From the NCBI GenBank assembly GCA_030654395.1, contig JAURXM010000031.1, positions 186,001 through 250,000 on the forward strand: 64,000 nucleotides of DNA, read 5' to 3'. Shown here in pieces: positions 9,611 through 19,126 of this stretch. The notes beneath the pieces were generated by a model. The model worked only from the letters and a program-made list of their open reading frames with translations, searched no databases and had not been told where the DNA came from. Origin of the DNA: Aquabacterium sp. (GTDB lineage: Bacteria; Pseudomonadota; Gammaproteobacteria; Burkholderiales; Burkholderiaceae_C). Each line of letters opens with the position of its first letter. Within the stretch, counting starts at the first letter, position 1. The translations under genes and the position numbers were made by a program.

Positions 9611-10830
9611 GGCCTTTGCGGCCACAGTACCCACAGCGCCAGGGCTTGTTTGGTGCGCCCCGCGTGGGCCAAGGCATCGTCGCCCCAGCCCCAGAAGTAA
9701 TCCGCGCGCACAGCGCCTGTGATCGCTCCGCCCGTATCTTGCGCCATCACCAGCCTCTGCAGGGGCTGGGGAGTGGGCGGCGTGGCTGACCAGGCTTGCG
9801 GCACGGTCGTATCGAGCCAAACGGGTGTACCCAAGGGGATGCTGTCGCGGTCGACTGCGATCGATCGCCCGGGGGTCAGCGGCACGCCTTGTGCGCCCAA
9901 GGGCCCTGCCTCGGGGTCTGTGAGGGGCTCTTCACGGAAGAACACCACACGCGGGTTCGCACGCATCATCTCTTGGATGCGGCTTGGGTTTTGTTGTGAC
10001 CAGGTGCGTATGGCGGGCCAAGAGGCTTGATCCAGCGTGAAGGCGCCTTGGTCAACCAGCCAGCGTGCCACCGACTGATAAGGCTGGTCGTTGTGCCCAC
10101 CAAAGGCCAAGCGCACGATGCGGGGCTGGCCAGCGGTGGTGAGATCGTCTTGTAAGCGCACCCGCCCTGACCCTTGCACTTGGATCAACAGCACGTCGAG
10201 CGGGTCGCTCAAGTAGACCAGCTCGCGCCCGACCAAGGCGGCACGGCCCTCAGGGGATGTCTCTAACTCAGTGCGGCTGAGGTAGGGTTTGCGTTGGCCT
10301 AAATCAAGCGGGGCGCTGTGCAAGGGATAGGCAAAGCGTGCGTCCGCTTGGCGGCGGCCCTCCAGCAGGGGCTCGAAATAGCCCGTCATCAGGCCGCTGC
10401 GACCGCCATCCACGGTGGTGACGCGCCAAGGGCGGAATTGGCTTTGTACCCACTGGCGCACAAAGCCGTCGTCAACTCTCTGCCCCCAGTCAGCGCCCAG
10501 CTTTTTGACCTCGGTGCACACGCTGACCCATGCTGCAGCAGGTTTGACGCAACCCTTCCACAGCGCTGGCCACCAGTCACTCACGCTGTCAGCTTGCCAG
10601 CCAGGCAAGTCATCCCATTGGGCGGGTAGCCAGTGTGCTTTAGGGCGCCACAGGCTGCCTTGCTCGTCGGGCTGGGGCAGTGTGGTGCCGGGCGCGGGCA
10701 GGCGTACTTTGTCGACAATCGGGGCGCTTTGCCCGTGTGGTCGCATCCAAGGCAAGCTGCCGCAGGCACTGAGGCTCACTACAATGAAGCTGGAGATAAG
10801 GGCACGAGCCAAGAACGGGGGAAAACGCAT
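9607..10830 (-). CDS. mltA: Membrane-bound lytic murein transglycosylase A
   Basis: LMTGYFEPLLEGRR..., ANPRVVFFRE, MAQDTGGAITGAVRADYFWGWGDDA motifs; lipoprotein-type N-terminus. Confidence 0.92.
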   Translation of the reverse strand: MRFPPFLARALISSFIVVSLSACGSLPWMRPHGQSAPIVDKVRLPAPGTTLPQPDEQGSLWRPKAHWLPAQWDDLPGWQADSVSDWWPALWKGCVKPAAAWVSVCTEVKKLGADWGQRVDDGFVRQWVQSQFRPWRVTTVDGGRSGLMTGYFEPLLEGRRQADARFAYPLHSAPLDLGQRKPYLSRTELETSPEGRAALVGRELVYLSDPLDVLLIQVQGSGRVRLQDDLTTAGQPRIVRLAFGGHNDQPYQSVARWLVDQGAFTLDQASWPAIRTWSQQNPSRIQEMMRANPRVVFFREEPLTDPEAGPLGAQGVPLTPGRSIAVDRDSIPLGTPVWLDTTVPQAWSATPPTPQPLQRLVMAQDTGGAITGAVRADYFWGWGDDALAHAGRTKQALALWVLWPQRP

Positions 10831-10966
10831 GTGGATGATTCTGCTGGAAGCGCTGGGTGCGCTGGCCGTGCTGGGGTTCGTGGTGTGGTGGACGATGTTT
10901 TCTGGTCGACAGTCGGGCGAGTTGCCCCCAGAGGATCAGGAAGACGAGCGGCCGTCAGTGCAGTGA
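10829..10966 (+). CDS. Small single-TM hypothetical protein (45 aa)
   Basis: MWMILLEALGALAVLGFVVWWTMFSGRQ...; divergent from mltA, 3' end overlaps apaG. Confidence 0.45.
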   Translation: MWMILLEALGALAVLGFVVWWTMFSGRQSGELPPEDQEDERPSVQ

Positions 10967-11329
10967 TTGGGCACGTGCCAGCGAGAAAGGCGCAATCGGC
11001 GCTTCAAAGGTGGTCACGTCTTCCGTCACACAATAAAAAGTGCCTTGCATGATGCCGTGCGGCGTCTCTAGGCGTGTCCAGCTGGTGTATTCAAAGCGCT
11101 CGCCGGGTTTGAGCGTGGGTTGTTGTCCGATCACGCCCAAGCCGCGTACCTCTTGCGTGCTGTCGGTGGCATCCGTGATGACCCAATGCCGGCCAATCAG
11201 CTGCCCAGTGACCGACCCTGAGTTCACGATGGTGACGGTATAGGCGAATACGTACTCCCGTTGGGCAGGGTTGCTCTGCTCCTCTAGGAACTGGGGGACG
11301 ACGGTGCAGGTGAATTCGGCTTGGCTCAT
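10955..11329 (-). CDS. apaG: ApaG domain protein
   Basis: YVFAYTVTIVNSGSVTGQLIGRHWVITDATD...GVIGQQPTLKPGERFEYTSWTRLETPHGIMQGTF. Confidence 0.93.
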   Translation of the reverse strand: MSQAEFTCTVVPQFLEEQSNPAQREYVFAYTVTIVNSGSVTGQLIGRHWVITDATDSTQEVRGLGVIGQQPTLKPGERFEYTSWTRLETPHGIMQGTFYCVTEDVTTFEAPIAPFSLARAQSLH

Positions 11330-11462
11330 GGGCGCATTCTAGGCAATCAAGCAGGCCTCCCGTTTGTATACCCCGGCGATTCATGGGGATGTCACGCATT
11401 GCGGTCACGATCTCACCCATGTTTACTGGGTGCCACCTGTTTAATGTGGCAAGGAGAATTGC

Positions 11463-13223
11463 ATGGATCGTCGTCGTTTTTTGTCTGCCCTGAGTGCAGT
11501 GAGTGGTGGTGTTTTGGTGACTTGGCAGGCGCAGGCCGCCGAGTGGCTCAATTTGGGCACTACCCCCTTGGATACGGCAGGCCTGCGCACCGATGCCGCA
11601 CGTGTGTTTGACCTGTCTGTGTCATCGGCCGATCCCAGCGTGACGGGTGTGATTCTGTGGACGCACATCCACCCTGATGCCCTCCGCTTTGGTGAGCCCC
11701 TGTACCTGCAGGTGGCCACCGATGCCCAGTTCTCGCACTTGGTGCTGCAAGCACAAGTGGGCCCGCAAGGCATCACGCCAGAGCGAGATCACACAATCAA
11801 GATTGACCTAGACGGCCAATTGCCCGCCACCACCACGGGCGGCCCCTACTTCTATCGATTCATCTATGACCGCACCGTGAGCCGCACAGGGCGCTGCCGC
11901 ACCTTGTCCTCGTCGGGCAGGTCTCTCAAGCGTTTGAAGCTGGGTTTGCTGACCTGCCAGGACTACACCAACGGCTATTACGGTGCCTTGGCGCACGTGG
12001 CCAAAGACGACAGCTTGGACTTCGTCTTGCATCTGGGCGACTTCATTTATGAGACCGCTGGCGACCCGCGCTTCCAGAGTCTGCCATTTGCTGACCGCAC
12101 GATGCTCTTGCCTTCAGGCGGGGTCGTGGCGCTGGACTTGGTCGACTACCGCTTCATCTATCGCCGCTATCGCAGTGACCCCAACTTGCAAGCCGCGATG
12201 GAGCGCCACACCTTCATCTGCGTGCCCGATGATCACGAAACCAGCAACGACTGCTACTGGGACTACGCACGCGACACCTTGGGTGCGCCCGATCACCCTT
12301 ACACCACCGACCCGAAGTACGGCAACAGCCCTGCGCTCCTCAAGCGGCTCAAGCTGGACTCACAGCGCGCGTGGTCTGAGTACGTGCCTGCCCGCGTGGC
12401 CTACAACCCGCTGGCCACACACCCGCATGAGGCCTTGCAGGTCTACCGTGAGTTCCGCTTTGGCAGCTTCCTTGATCTGTTCATGATCGAGAACCGCAGC
12501 TACCGCAGCCCGCACCCTTGCGGCGAAAAAGACGTGCTGCAACGCTACGTGCCTTTGGGGTGCACCAACCTGAACAACAAAGAGCAAACCTTGCTGGGAG
12601 CCAAGCAGCACAACTGGTTGGTTGAAGGTTTGACGCAATCGACAGCGACTTGGAAGCTGATGGGCAATCAGACCTTCTTCGGTCGTTTGGCTTTGACTTT
12701 CTTGGGCGCACAGATCACCCCCTTGAACGTCGATGCATGGGATGGCTTCAATGCCGAACGTCAGGCCATCACAGGCGCTTTGCGCGAGGCCAAGGTGCGC
12801 AACTACTTGGTTGTCACGGGTGACTTGCATACCTACATGGCCAGCAACATCAAGCACAACTACGGCGACACCAATCCGCTGAACTTCAGCAACTACGTGG
12901 GTGCCGAGTTCATGACGCCTGCGGTTACGTCAGCTAATTTGGGTGAAATGCTGGGCGCCAAACTGGATGCCACGCAACGCAGTTTATTGATGAAGGGTTT
13001 GGCTGCGCCAGCTGTGCGCTTGAACAACCCGCATGTTCAGTTCTTTGACAGTGACCGTCAAGGCTACTCCACGCTGGAGCTGACTGATACCTATGCCGAG
13101 TGGGTGGCCTACGCCGTCAACAAAGCCATCAATGACCCGCTGGTCTCGCGCACTTGCATTGCACGCCAGCGCAAGTACATGTCCTTGCCATGGTTGATGG
13201 CGCAGTCAACATCGGGCTTCTAA
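11463..13223 (+). CDS. Alkaline phosphatase D family (PhoD-like), Tat-exported
   Basis: Tat motif DRRRFLSALS; HLGDFIYE, PDDHE, VVTGDLHTYMA metal motifs. Confidence 0.9.
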   Translation: MDRRRFLSALSAVSGGVLVTWQAQAAEWLNLGTTPLDTAGLRTDAARVFDLSVSSADPSVTGVILWTHIHPDALRFGEPLYLQVATDAQFSHLVLQAQVGPQGITPERDHTIKIDLDGQLPATTTGGPYFYRFIYDRTVSRTGRCRTLSSSGRSLKRLKLGLLTCQDYTNGYYGALAHVAKDDSLDFVLHLGDFIYETAGDPRFQSLPFADRTMLLPSGGVVALDLVDYRFIYRRYRSDPNLQAAMERHTFICVPDDHETSNDCYWDYARDTLGAPDHPYTTDPKYGNSPALLKRLKLDSQRAWSEYVPARVAYNPLATHPHEALQVYREFRFGSFLDLFMIENRSYRSPHPCGEKDVLQRYVPLGCTNLNNKEQTLLGAKQHNWLVEGLTQSTATWKLMGNQTFFGRLALTFLGAQITPLNVDAWDGFNAERQAITGALREAKVRNYLVVTGDLHTYMASNIKHNYGDTNPLNFSNYVGAEFMTPAVTSANLGEMLGAKLDATQRSLLMKGLAAPAVRLNNPHVQFFDSDRQGYSTLELTDTYAEWVAYAVNKAINDPLVSRTCIARQRKYMSLPWLMAQSTSGF

Positions 13224-13230
13224 GCCCGAT
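13211..13230. terminator. Perfect 9-2-9 inverted repeat at convergent phoD/tetR ends
   Basis: ATCGGGCTT-CT-AAGCCCGAT spans the phoD TAA and reaches the tetR stop; followed by GTGTTTT on +. Confidence 0.6.
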
Positions 13231-13886
13231 CAGCGTGTTTTGAAGTGCTGCTGCACGCCAGTCAGCAGCACCTCAATCATCGCCTCGACGTGGGACTCAG
13301 CTGGCACCACCGGCACCCACGCGTCGTCCGGTCCCATGACCAAATGGCGTGCGGTCAGGCCGTGGATGCCCTCCCAAATAATCTGCGTCATCAAGTCGAT
13401 GTCGACCTCTTTGGTGGACAGCCCGCTTTTGGTGGCCATGTCGCCCACCAACCCTCGCACAAAGGCGTATGGATCTTGCGACGGGTCGCCGTGCTTCACA
13501 CGCGCGGACTCGTTGGGGGCATGCGGGCGTGGTTGCATGAACACAAAGACGTACTCATCCGGGTGCGTGATACCGAATTGGATGTAGGCCCGTGCCATGG
13601 CGCGCAGGCGATCCAAAGGCGCCTTGCGCGCAGCTGCTGCGGCCACCATCAAACGGGTGAGATCCAGCAGATCTTCATCCATCGCCTGCGTGATCAGTGT
13701 GGCCTTGTCATCAAACAAAGCGTAGACCACGGTGGTGGAGAAGCCCGCGAGCTCAGCCACCTTGCGCAGCGACACGTCGCTCAAGCCGCCCTTTTTGATC
13801 AACTTGCGTACGACCTTGATGATGGCTTTGCGCCTTTGCTCGGCCTCACGCAGTTTGCGGACATCTTTGGCGTTGGTTGTGACCAC
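13230..13886 (-). CDS. TetR family transcriptional regulator
   Basis: GGLSDVSLRKVAELAGFSTTVVYALFDDKATL HTH. Confidence 0.85.
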   Translation of the reverse strand: MVTTNAKDVRKLREAEQRRKAIIKVVRKLIKKGGLSDVSLRKVAELAGFSTTVVYALFDDKATLITQAMDEDLLDLTRLMVAAAAARKAPLDRLRAMARAYIQFGITHPDEYVFVFMQPRPHAPNESARVKHGDPSQDPYAFVRGLVGDMATKSGLSTKEVDIDLMTQIIWEGIHGLTARHLVMGPDDAWVPVVPAESHVEAMIEVLLTGVQQHFKTR

Positions 13887-13981
13887 GGGCAGGACTCCTT
13901 AAGGGTATTTACGCGGTAGGTGTTCTTGCCCTATAGCTTATTCTCATAACACTGTTTTTTTTATGGTATTCGTTTTTAAAT

Positions 13982-14350
13982 ATGCGTGCCATTCAATTGT
14001 CATTGATATTGCTGACCTGCGGGCTGATCAGCTTGTTGCTTGCTTGCACCGAGGCCACGCCACGTGCGCCGACAGACGCCGAAGTGCTGCAAGCTGAGGC
14101 GCTGCGGCCTGCCAAGCCACAACTGGCGGCCAAGTACGAGCGCTCATGTCTGGGTTGCCACGGCATACGTGGGGCTGCCCCGTTAACGGGTTTCGCACCG
14201 GCATGGGTGCCCCGTTTGACCAAAGGCCCTGAGGTGTTGCTGGCCCATGCACGCGATGGCTTCAACGGCATGCCAGCCAAGGGCTTGTGCAGCGATTGCA
14301 CCGATGACGATTTACGCGATTTGATCCAGTTCATGAGCTTGTCCCAATGA
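13982..14350 (+). CDS. Cytochrome c5-type lipoprotein
   Basis: Lipobox LLLAC; CLGCH haem motif; MPAKGLCSDCTDDDLRDLIQFM c5-like tail. Confidence 0.85.
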   Translation: MRAIQLSLILLTCGLISLLLACTEATPRAPTDAEVLQAEALRPAKPQLAAKYERSCLGCHGIRGAAPLTGFAPAWVPRLTKGPEVLLAHARDGFNGMPAKGLCSDCTDDDLRDLIQFMSLSQ

Positions 14351-15768
14351 CCGAACCTGTATTTGAAGCCATCTTGCCTCGTCGCCAGTTCATGGCTACA
14401 GGCGCTGCAGCGACCTTGGGTAGCTTGTTTGCCAGCGTGGGCCTGTTGGACACAGCCTTGGCTCAATCAGTGCCTCAATCGGTGGCGTCTGGCACAGCTT
14501 TGCAATGGCACAACTGGTCAGGCTTGCAGCACGCCCAGCCAGCATCCCTGCCTACGCCAGGCAGCGAGGCTGACTTGCAAGCCCTGATGAAAGCGACCCA
14601 AGGCGAGGTGCGCGCCTATGGCTCTGGGCACTCGTTCACGGCTTTGGTGCCCACCTCGGGCGCCATCGTCTCGCTTGACCGTTTGTCTGGCTTGATTTCA
14701 GTCGACAAGCAAGCCATGACCGCCACCATGCACGCAGGCACCCGTCTGGGTGTGCTGTCCCGCGCCTTGGATTCACAGGGCTTGGCCTTGCGCAACTTGC
14801 CAGACGTGGACATCCAAACCATCGCCGGTGCGATATCGACAGGTACACACGGCACGGGTGCCACCTTGCCCGCCTTGCATGCCGATGTCGTGGGGCTGCG
14901 CATCGTGAAGTCAAACGGTCAAATTGTCGAGCTGCATGAATCCAAGGACCGCGATTTGTTGGCTGCCGCGCGCGTGTCTTTGGGCAGCTTGGGGGTGATA
15001 TCGCAGGTGACCATGCGGGTGCTACCGGCTTACAACCTACACCGACGTGTCTGGCTGCGCCCCATTGCTGAGCTGCTCCAGCAAGCGCCTTTGTTGGCTG
15101 ACCAGCACCGTCACTTTGAACTGTATTACCTGCCCTTCACGGGCTATGGTGCAGCCATCTCGCACGACATCTACACCGGCACAGAATTGTCCTTGCCCAA
15201 GTCAGGTGATGATGAGGCCATGGCTGACTTGCGCACCTTGCGTGACTGGCTGGGCCGCTTCCCGCAAATGCGGACATGGGTCGCCCAAAAATTCTTTGAC
15301 GTCAACCAAGTCGAAGAAGCACGCCACAGGTCGCATCGCTTGCTCGCATCCGTGCGGCCCATGAAGTTCAATGAATCAGAGTGGCATGTGCCGCGCGATC
15401 AAGGTATAGCTTGCTTGCGCGAGATCATCTCGGCCATTGAAAAGCACAACGAGGCCTTTTTCCCGATTGAGTTTCGTTTCATCAAAGGCGATGACGCGTG
15501 GCTCAGCCCCTTTCATGGGCGCGACAGCTGCTCGATCGCGGTGCACGCCGCAGCAGATGAGCCGTATGACTACCTGATCAAGGACTGTGCCCCTGTATAC
15601 CGTGCCCACCAAGGGCGCCCACACTGGGGCAAATTGCACGAGATGGGCGCAGCCGAGTTGCGCGCCCTGTACCCTCGCTGGCCAGACTTTCAAAGCATAC
15701 GCAAACAGTTTGACCCGCAGGGCCGCATGCTCAATGCGCACTTGCGCAAACTCTTTGTGCAGGCTTAA
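14347..15768 (+). CDS. FAD-linked oxidase, D-arabinono-1,4-lactone oxidase/gulonolactone oxidase-like, Tat-exported
   Basis: PRRQFMATGAAATLGS Tat signal; VRAYGSGHSFTAL FAD-binding; 4-nt overlap with cytochrome c gene. Confidence 0.88.
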   Translation: MTEPVFEAILPRRQFMATGAAATLGSLFASVGLLDTALAQSVPQSVASGTALQWHNWSGLQHAQPASLPTPGSEADLQALMKATQGEVRAYGSGHSFTALVPTSGAIVSLDRLSGLISVDKQAMTATMHAGTRLGVLSRALDSQGLALRNLPDVDIQTIAGAISTGTHGTGATLPALHADVVGLRIVKSNGQIVELHESKDRDLLAAARVSLGSLGVISQVTMRVLPAYNLHRRVWLRPIAELLQQAPLLADQHRHFELYYLPFTGYGAAISHDIYTGTELSLPKSGDDEAMADLRTLRDWLGRFPQMRTWVAQKFFDVNQVEEARHRSHRLLASVRPMKFNESEWHVPRDQGIACLREIISAIEKHNEAFFPIEFRFIKGDDAWLSPFHGRDSCSIAVHAAADEPYDYLIKDCAPVYRAHQGRPHWGKLHEMGAAELRALYPRWPDFQSIRKQFDPQGRMLNAHLRKLFVQA

Positions 15769-15781
15769 GGGCCAGTAAGTC

Positions 15782-17065
15782 ATGGCCTACTTGACACGGC
15801 GCCAGTTCATGGGGGCGGCCACCGTCGCCGGTTCAGTCGGTGGCGTCGCTTGGCTGCAGCCCACCCCAAGTGGTGCACCGCATGAACCTTACTTCGCCAC
15901 GCTCAACCATGCATTGCACCAAGCAGGCATCGGCACGCCCACGATGGTGTTGGATCTGGTACGCATGCGCCACAACGCCGATCAGGTCAAACAGCATGTG
16001 CAGGGGCGCATCCAACTGAGGTTGGTCAACAAATCACTGCCATGCCTGAACTTACTCCATGAGCTGAGTTTGTTGACAGGCACCCAGCGGCAAATGGTGT
16101 TCAGCCTGCCGTACTTGCATTTGATCACGCAGCACAAGCCCCAAAGCGATGTGCTGCTGGGCAAGCCTTTGCCGGTGGCCGCTGCAGCGCATTACTACGC
16201 GTCAAGATCGGTGTCCGGGTTTGAGCCAGCCAAGCAATTGCAGTGGTTGGTGGACACGCCTGAGCGCCTTAAGCAATACAGCGACCTAGCCCGCGCGCAG
16301 CAGCAAACCATGCGCATCAACATCGAGATTGATGTGGGTTTGCACCGTGGTGGCGTGCCTGATTTGGCCGCCATGCAAACCATGGTGCAGATGATCATGG
16401 CGGAGCCCTTGTTGCAATGGGCTGGCTTGATGGGCTATGACGCCCATACTGAAAAAATACCCGAGCTGATCGGCTTGAGGCAAGAGGCGCGCCTGCACGC
16501 TGCGCAAACCTACAAACGTTTTGCTGACTACATGCAGCAAAGCCCCTTGAAAGGCAGCCCTGCGGGCCCGACGCTCAATACGGGCGGCTCACCCAGCTTC
16601 CGGCTGCACGACGGCATGGGCGCGGCCAATGAGGTGGCGGTCGGCTCCGCCATGGTCAAACCGACTGACTTCGATACCCCGTTGCTGAGCGACTTTCTGC
16701 CTGCTGCGTTCATTGCCACGCCGGTGCTCAAGACAGGCCCGTTTGTGGCTCCCGATGGTGTTGAGTTTTTTAGCCGCATGGCCAGCGCGTGGGATGCCAA
16801 TCAACGCCACAGCGTGTTCATCTACGGCGGCCAATGGATGGCGCAGCCGGTCTCGCCTGAAGGCTTGAGCGCCAGTGCTTTGATTGGCAAATCGTCTAAT
16901 CAGCAAATTTTGTTGGGCTCGGGTAAGCAAGGCTTGAGGCCAGATGATTTTGTGTTTTTGCGGCCAACGCAAAGTGAAGCCGTGCTGCAGCAGTTTGGTG
17001 ACATCGCGGTGTACGAACACGGACGGATCACCGACATGTGGCCGGTGTTCCCGGCGCAAGCTTGA
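15782..17065 (+). CDS. DSD1/D-threonine aldolase-like PLP-dependent enzyme (alanine racemase N-terminal fold), Tat signal
   Basis: TRRQFMGAATVAGSVGG Tat signal; GIGTPTMVLDLVRMRHNADQV; C-terminal EHGRITDMWPVFPA. Confidence 0.8.
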   Translation: MAYLTRRQFMGAATVAGSVGGVAWLQPTPSGAPHEPYFATLNHALHQAGIGTPTMVLDLVRMRHNADQVKQHVQGRIQLRLVNKSLPCLNLLHELSLLTGTQRQMVFSLPYLHLITQHKPQSDVLLGKPLPVAAAAHYYASRSVSGFEPAKQLQWLVDTPERLKQYSDLARAQQQTMRINIEIDVGLHRGGVPDLAAMQTMVQMIMAEPLLQWAGLMGYDAHTEKIPELIGLRQEARLHAAQTYKRFADYMQQSPLKGSPAGPTLNTGGSPSFRLHDGMGAANEVAVGSAMVKPTDFDTPLLSDFLPAAFIATPVLKTGPFVAPDGVEFFSRMASAWDANQRHSVFIYGGQWMAQPVSPEGLSASALIGKSSNQQILLGSGKQGLRPDDFVFLRPTQSEAVLQQFGDIAVYEHGRITDMWPVFPAQA

Positions 17066-19108
17066 TTGGATGGTGTGATGAAGCGTTTGATTGTTTTGAG
17101 TGGTTTGATGTGCATCGTCTGCCTGAGCGCAGCAGCCAAGGTGGTCAGCCCAACACCGCCTGCCTACCAACTTGGCGTGGGCATGAGCGATATCACAGGC
17201 GAGGCCGCCGAGCTTGGCATGATGGGCTACGCCATGGTCGGGCAAAAGACAAGCGGCATCCACCAGCGTTTGCGTGCGCGTGCTTTTGTTGTGCAAGATG
17301 CGGCCACACACAAGTCTGCCGTGATGGTGATCACAGACACGGGCTTGATGACGCAGGCCGTCCATCAGGCGGTGTTGGCTCGGCTCAAGGCCCGCTATGG
17401 CGAACTGTACAACGAGCAGAACGTCCTGATCAGTGCCACCCACACCCACGCAGGCCCTGGCGGGTACTCACACTACGCGCTCTACAACATCACGGTATTG
17501 GGGTTCCAGCAGCGCACGTTCCACGCCATGGTGGACGGCATCGTGGAAGCCATTGACAAGGCCCATGCGGCCAAAGCACCTGGCGACATCATGCTCAACC
17601 AAGGTGACTTGCTCAACGCCAGCCGCAACCGATCTATGAACGCATTCATGCGCAACCCGGCCGCTGACCGGGCAGCCTTCCCTCAAGGCATTGACCCCTT
17701 GATGTCGGTGCTCACGTTCCGGCAAGGCGGCACGCCTGTCGGTGCGTTGAGCTTGTTCCCTACACACGGCACAAGCATGACCAATGCCAACACACTGATC
17801 AGTGGTGACAACAAAGGTTACGCCGCTTACCAATGGGAGCACGATCACGCCGGTGTGCGCTACCGCGTTGATAAGACGCCTTTTGTGGCTGCATTTGGGC
17901 AAACCAACCCCGGTGACATGTCGCCCAACTTGAACCTCAAGCCCGGTAGCGGCCCTACTGAGGATGAGTTTGAAAACACAAAGCAGATTGGCTCGCGTCA
18001 GTTTGACAAAGCCTTGAGTCTGTCCAGCAAATTGGGCGTGCCCCTCTTGGGTGGCGTGGACTACCGCATGCGCTATGTGGATATGAGCCGTGTGCAGGTT
18101 GCCGCTCAGTACACAGCTGATGGCGTGGTGCACACAACCTGCCCGGCGGCACTGGGCACGAGCTTTGCTGCAGGCAGCGAAGAAGATGGCCCAGGCCCGG
18201 GCATCGCCACGGAGGGGCAACCCAACCCCCGGTTGACCAAAGTGGCCGATATGGTTTTTGGGCCTGAACAGGCTGACAAGCAGTGTCATGGGGTCAAAGA
18301 GATCGTGATCCCTGTGGCGCAAATGTGGCCTGCACCATGGGTTCCGCAGGTCTTGCCAGTGCAGTTGCTGCGCATAGGCCAACTCTATCTGGCCACGCTA
18401 CCTGGCGAGCCGACGATCATGTCGGGCTACCGCATCCGCCGCCAATTGGCACGCACCTTGGGCGTCGACATCAAACAAGTGTTGGTGGTGGGCTATACCA
18501 ATGCCTACGCTGGCTACATCACCACCACTGAAGAATACAGCGTGCAAGACTATGAGGGTGGCAGCACCTTGTTCGGCCCTCACACGCAGGCGGCCTATCA
18601 ACAAGAACTCGATCGCTTGGCGCAAGACATGGTGGCCGGTCAGCCAACGGCACAGACCGTGCAGCCGCCACAACGTGGCGCCAACATGGTGAACTTTCAG
18701 TCGGGTGTGGTGATGGACATGCCCGGCATCGGCCAGCCATTTGGCTCTGTGCGTCAAGATGCGCAAGCCAGTTATGTCATGGGCGACACTGTGCTCGTGC
18801 GTTTCCAGAGCGCTCATCCCAAAAACAACTTGCACCGAAACGGCACGTTCTTGGAGGTGCAGCGTTTAGAGGGGGACAAGTGGGTGGCTGTGGCCGACGA
18901 CGGTGACTGGGCCACACGCTACCGTTGGTTGCGTATTTTTGGCGCCAGCTCTGAGGCCGAGATCACCTGGGCCATACCGCTGGATACGCCTGCGGGCACT
19001 TACCGGATCGTGCACACAGCTGATGCCAAGTCCCTGTTCAGTGGGATCACGGCCTTCAGTGGTGCCACCCGGGCCTTTCAAGTGACAGCCAAGGTGTCGG
19101 CCAAGTAG
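17066..19108 (+). CDS. Neutral/alkaline ceramidase family protein
   Basis: GVGMSDITGEAAELGMMGYA, SATHTHAGPGGYSHYALYNITVLGF, QTNPGDMSPN motifs. Confidence 0.93.
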   Translation: MDGVMKRLIVLSGLMCIVCLSAAAKVVSPTPPAYQLGVGMSDITGEAAELGMMGYAMVGQKTSGIHQRLRARAFVVQDAATHKSAVMVITDTGLMTQAVHQAVLARLKARYGELYNEQNVLISATHTHAGPGGYSHYALYNITVLGFQQRTFHAMVDGIVEAIDKAHAAKAPGDIMLNQGDLLNASRNRSMNAFMRNPAADRAAFPQGIDPLMSVLTFRQGGTPVGALSLFPTHGTSMTNANTLISGDNKGYAAYQWEHDHAGVRYRVDKTPFVAAFGQTNPGDMSPNLNLKPGSGPTEDEFENTKQIGSRQFDKALSLSSKLGVPLLGGVDYRMRYVDMSRVQVAAQYTADGVVHTTCPAALGTSFAAGSEEDGPGPGIATEGQPNPRLTKVADMVFGPEQADKQCHGVKEIVIPVAQMWPAPWVPQVLPVQLLRIGQLYLATLPGEPTIMSGYRIRRQLARTLGVDIKQVLVVGYTNAYAGYITTTEEYSVQDYEGGSTLFGPHTQAAYQQELDRLAQDMVAGQPTAQTVQPPQRGANMVNFQSGVVMDMPGIGQPFGSVRQDAQASYVMGDTVLVRFQSAHPKNNLHRNGTFLEVQRLEGDKWVAVADDGDWATRYRWLRIFGASSEAEITWAIPLDTPAGTYRIVHTADAKSLFSGITAFSGATRAFQVTAKVSAK

Positions 19109-19126
19109 ATGAAGTAGGCGTGGCGT

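Noticed and set aside
11385-11412. Possible Pho box upstream of the PhoD-like gene (TCACG...TCACG)
   Set aside because: Repeat spacing is about 13 nt, not the 11 nt expected for PhoB sites, and the half-site match is weak
16589-17449. 286-aa minus-strand ORF across the PLP enzyme/ceramidase junction
   Set aside because: Compositionally a shadow frame (His/Ala/Arg-rich), conflicts with two supported genes
17468-18382. 304-aa minus-strand ORF antisense to the ceramidase
   Set aside because: Shadow frame of a strongly supported gene
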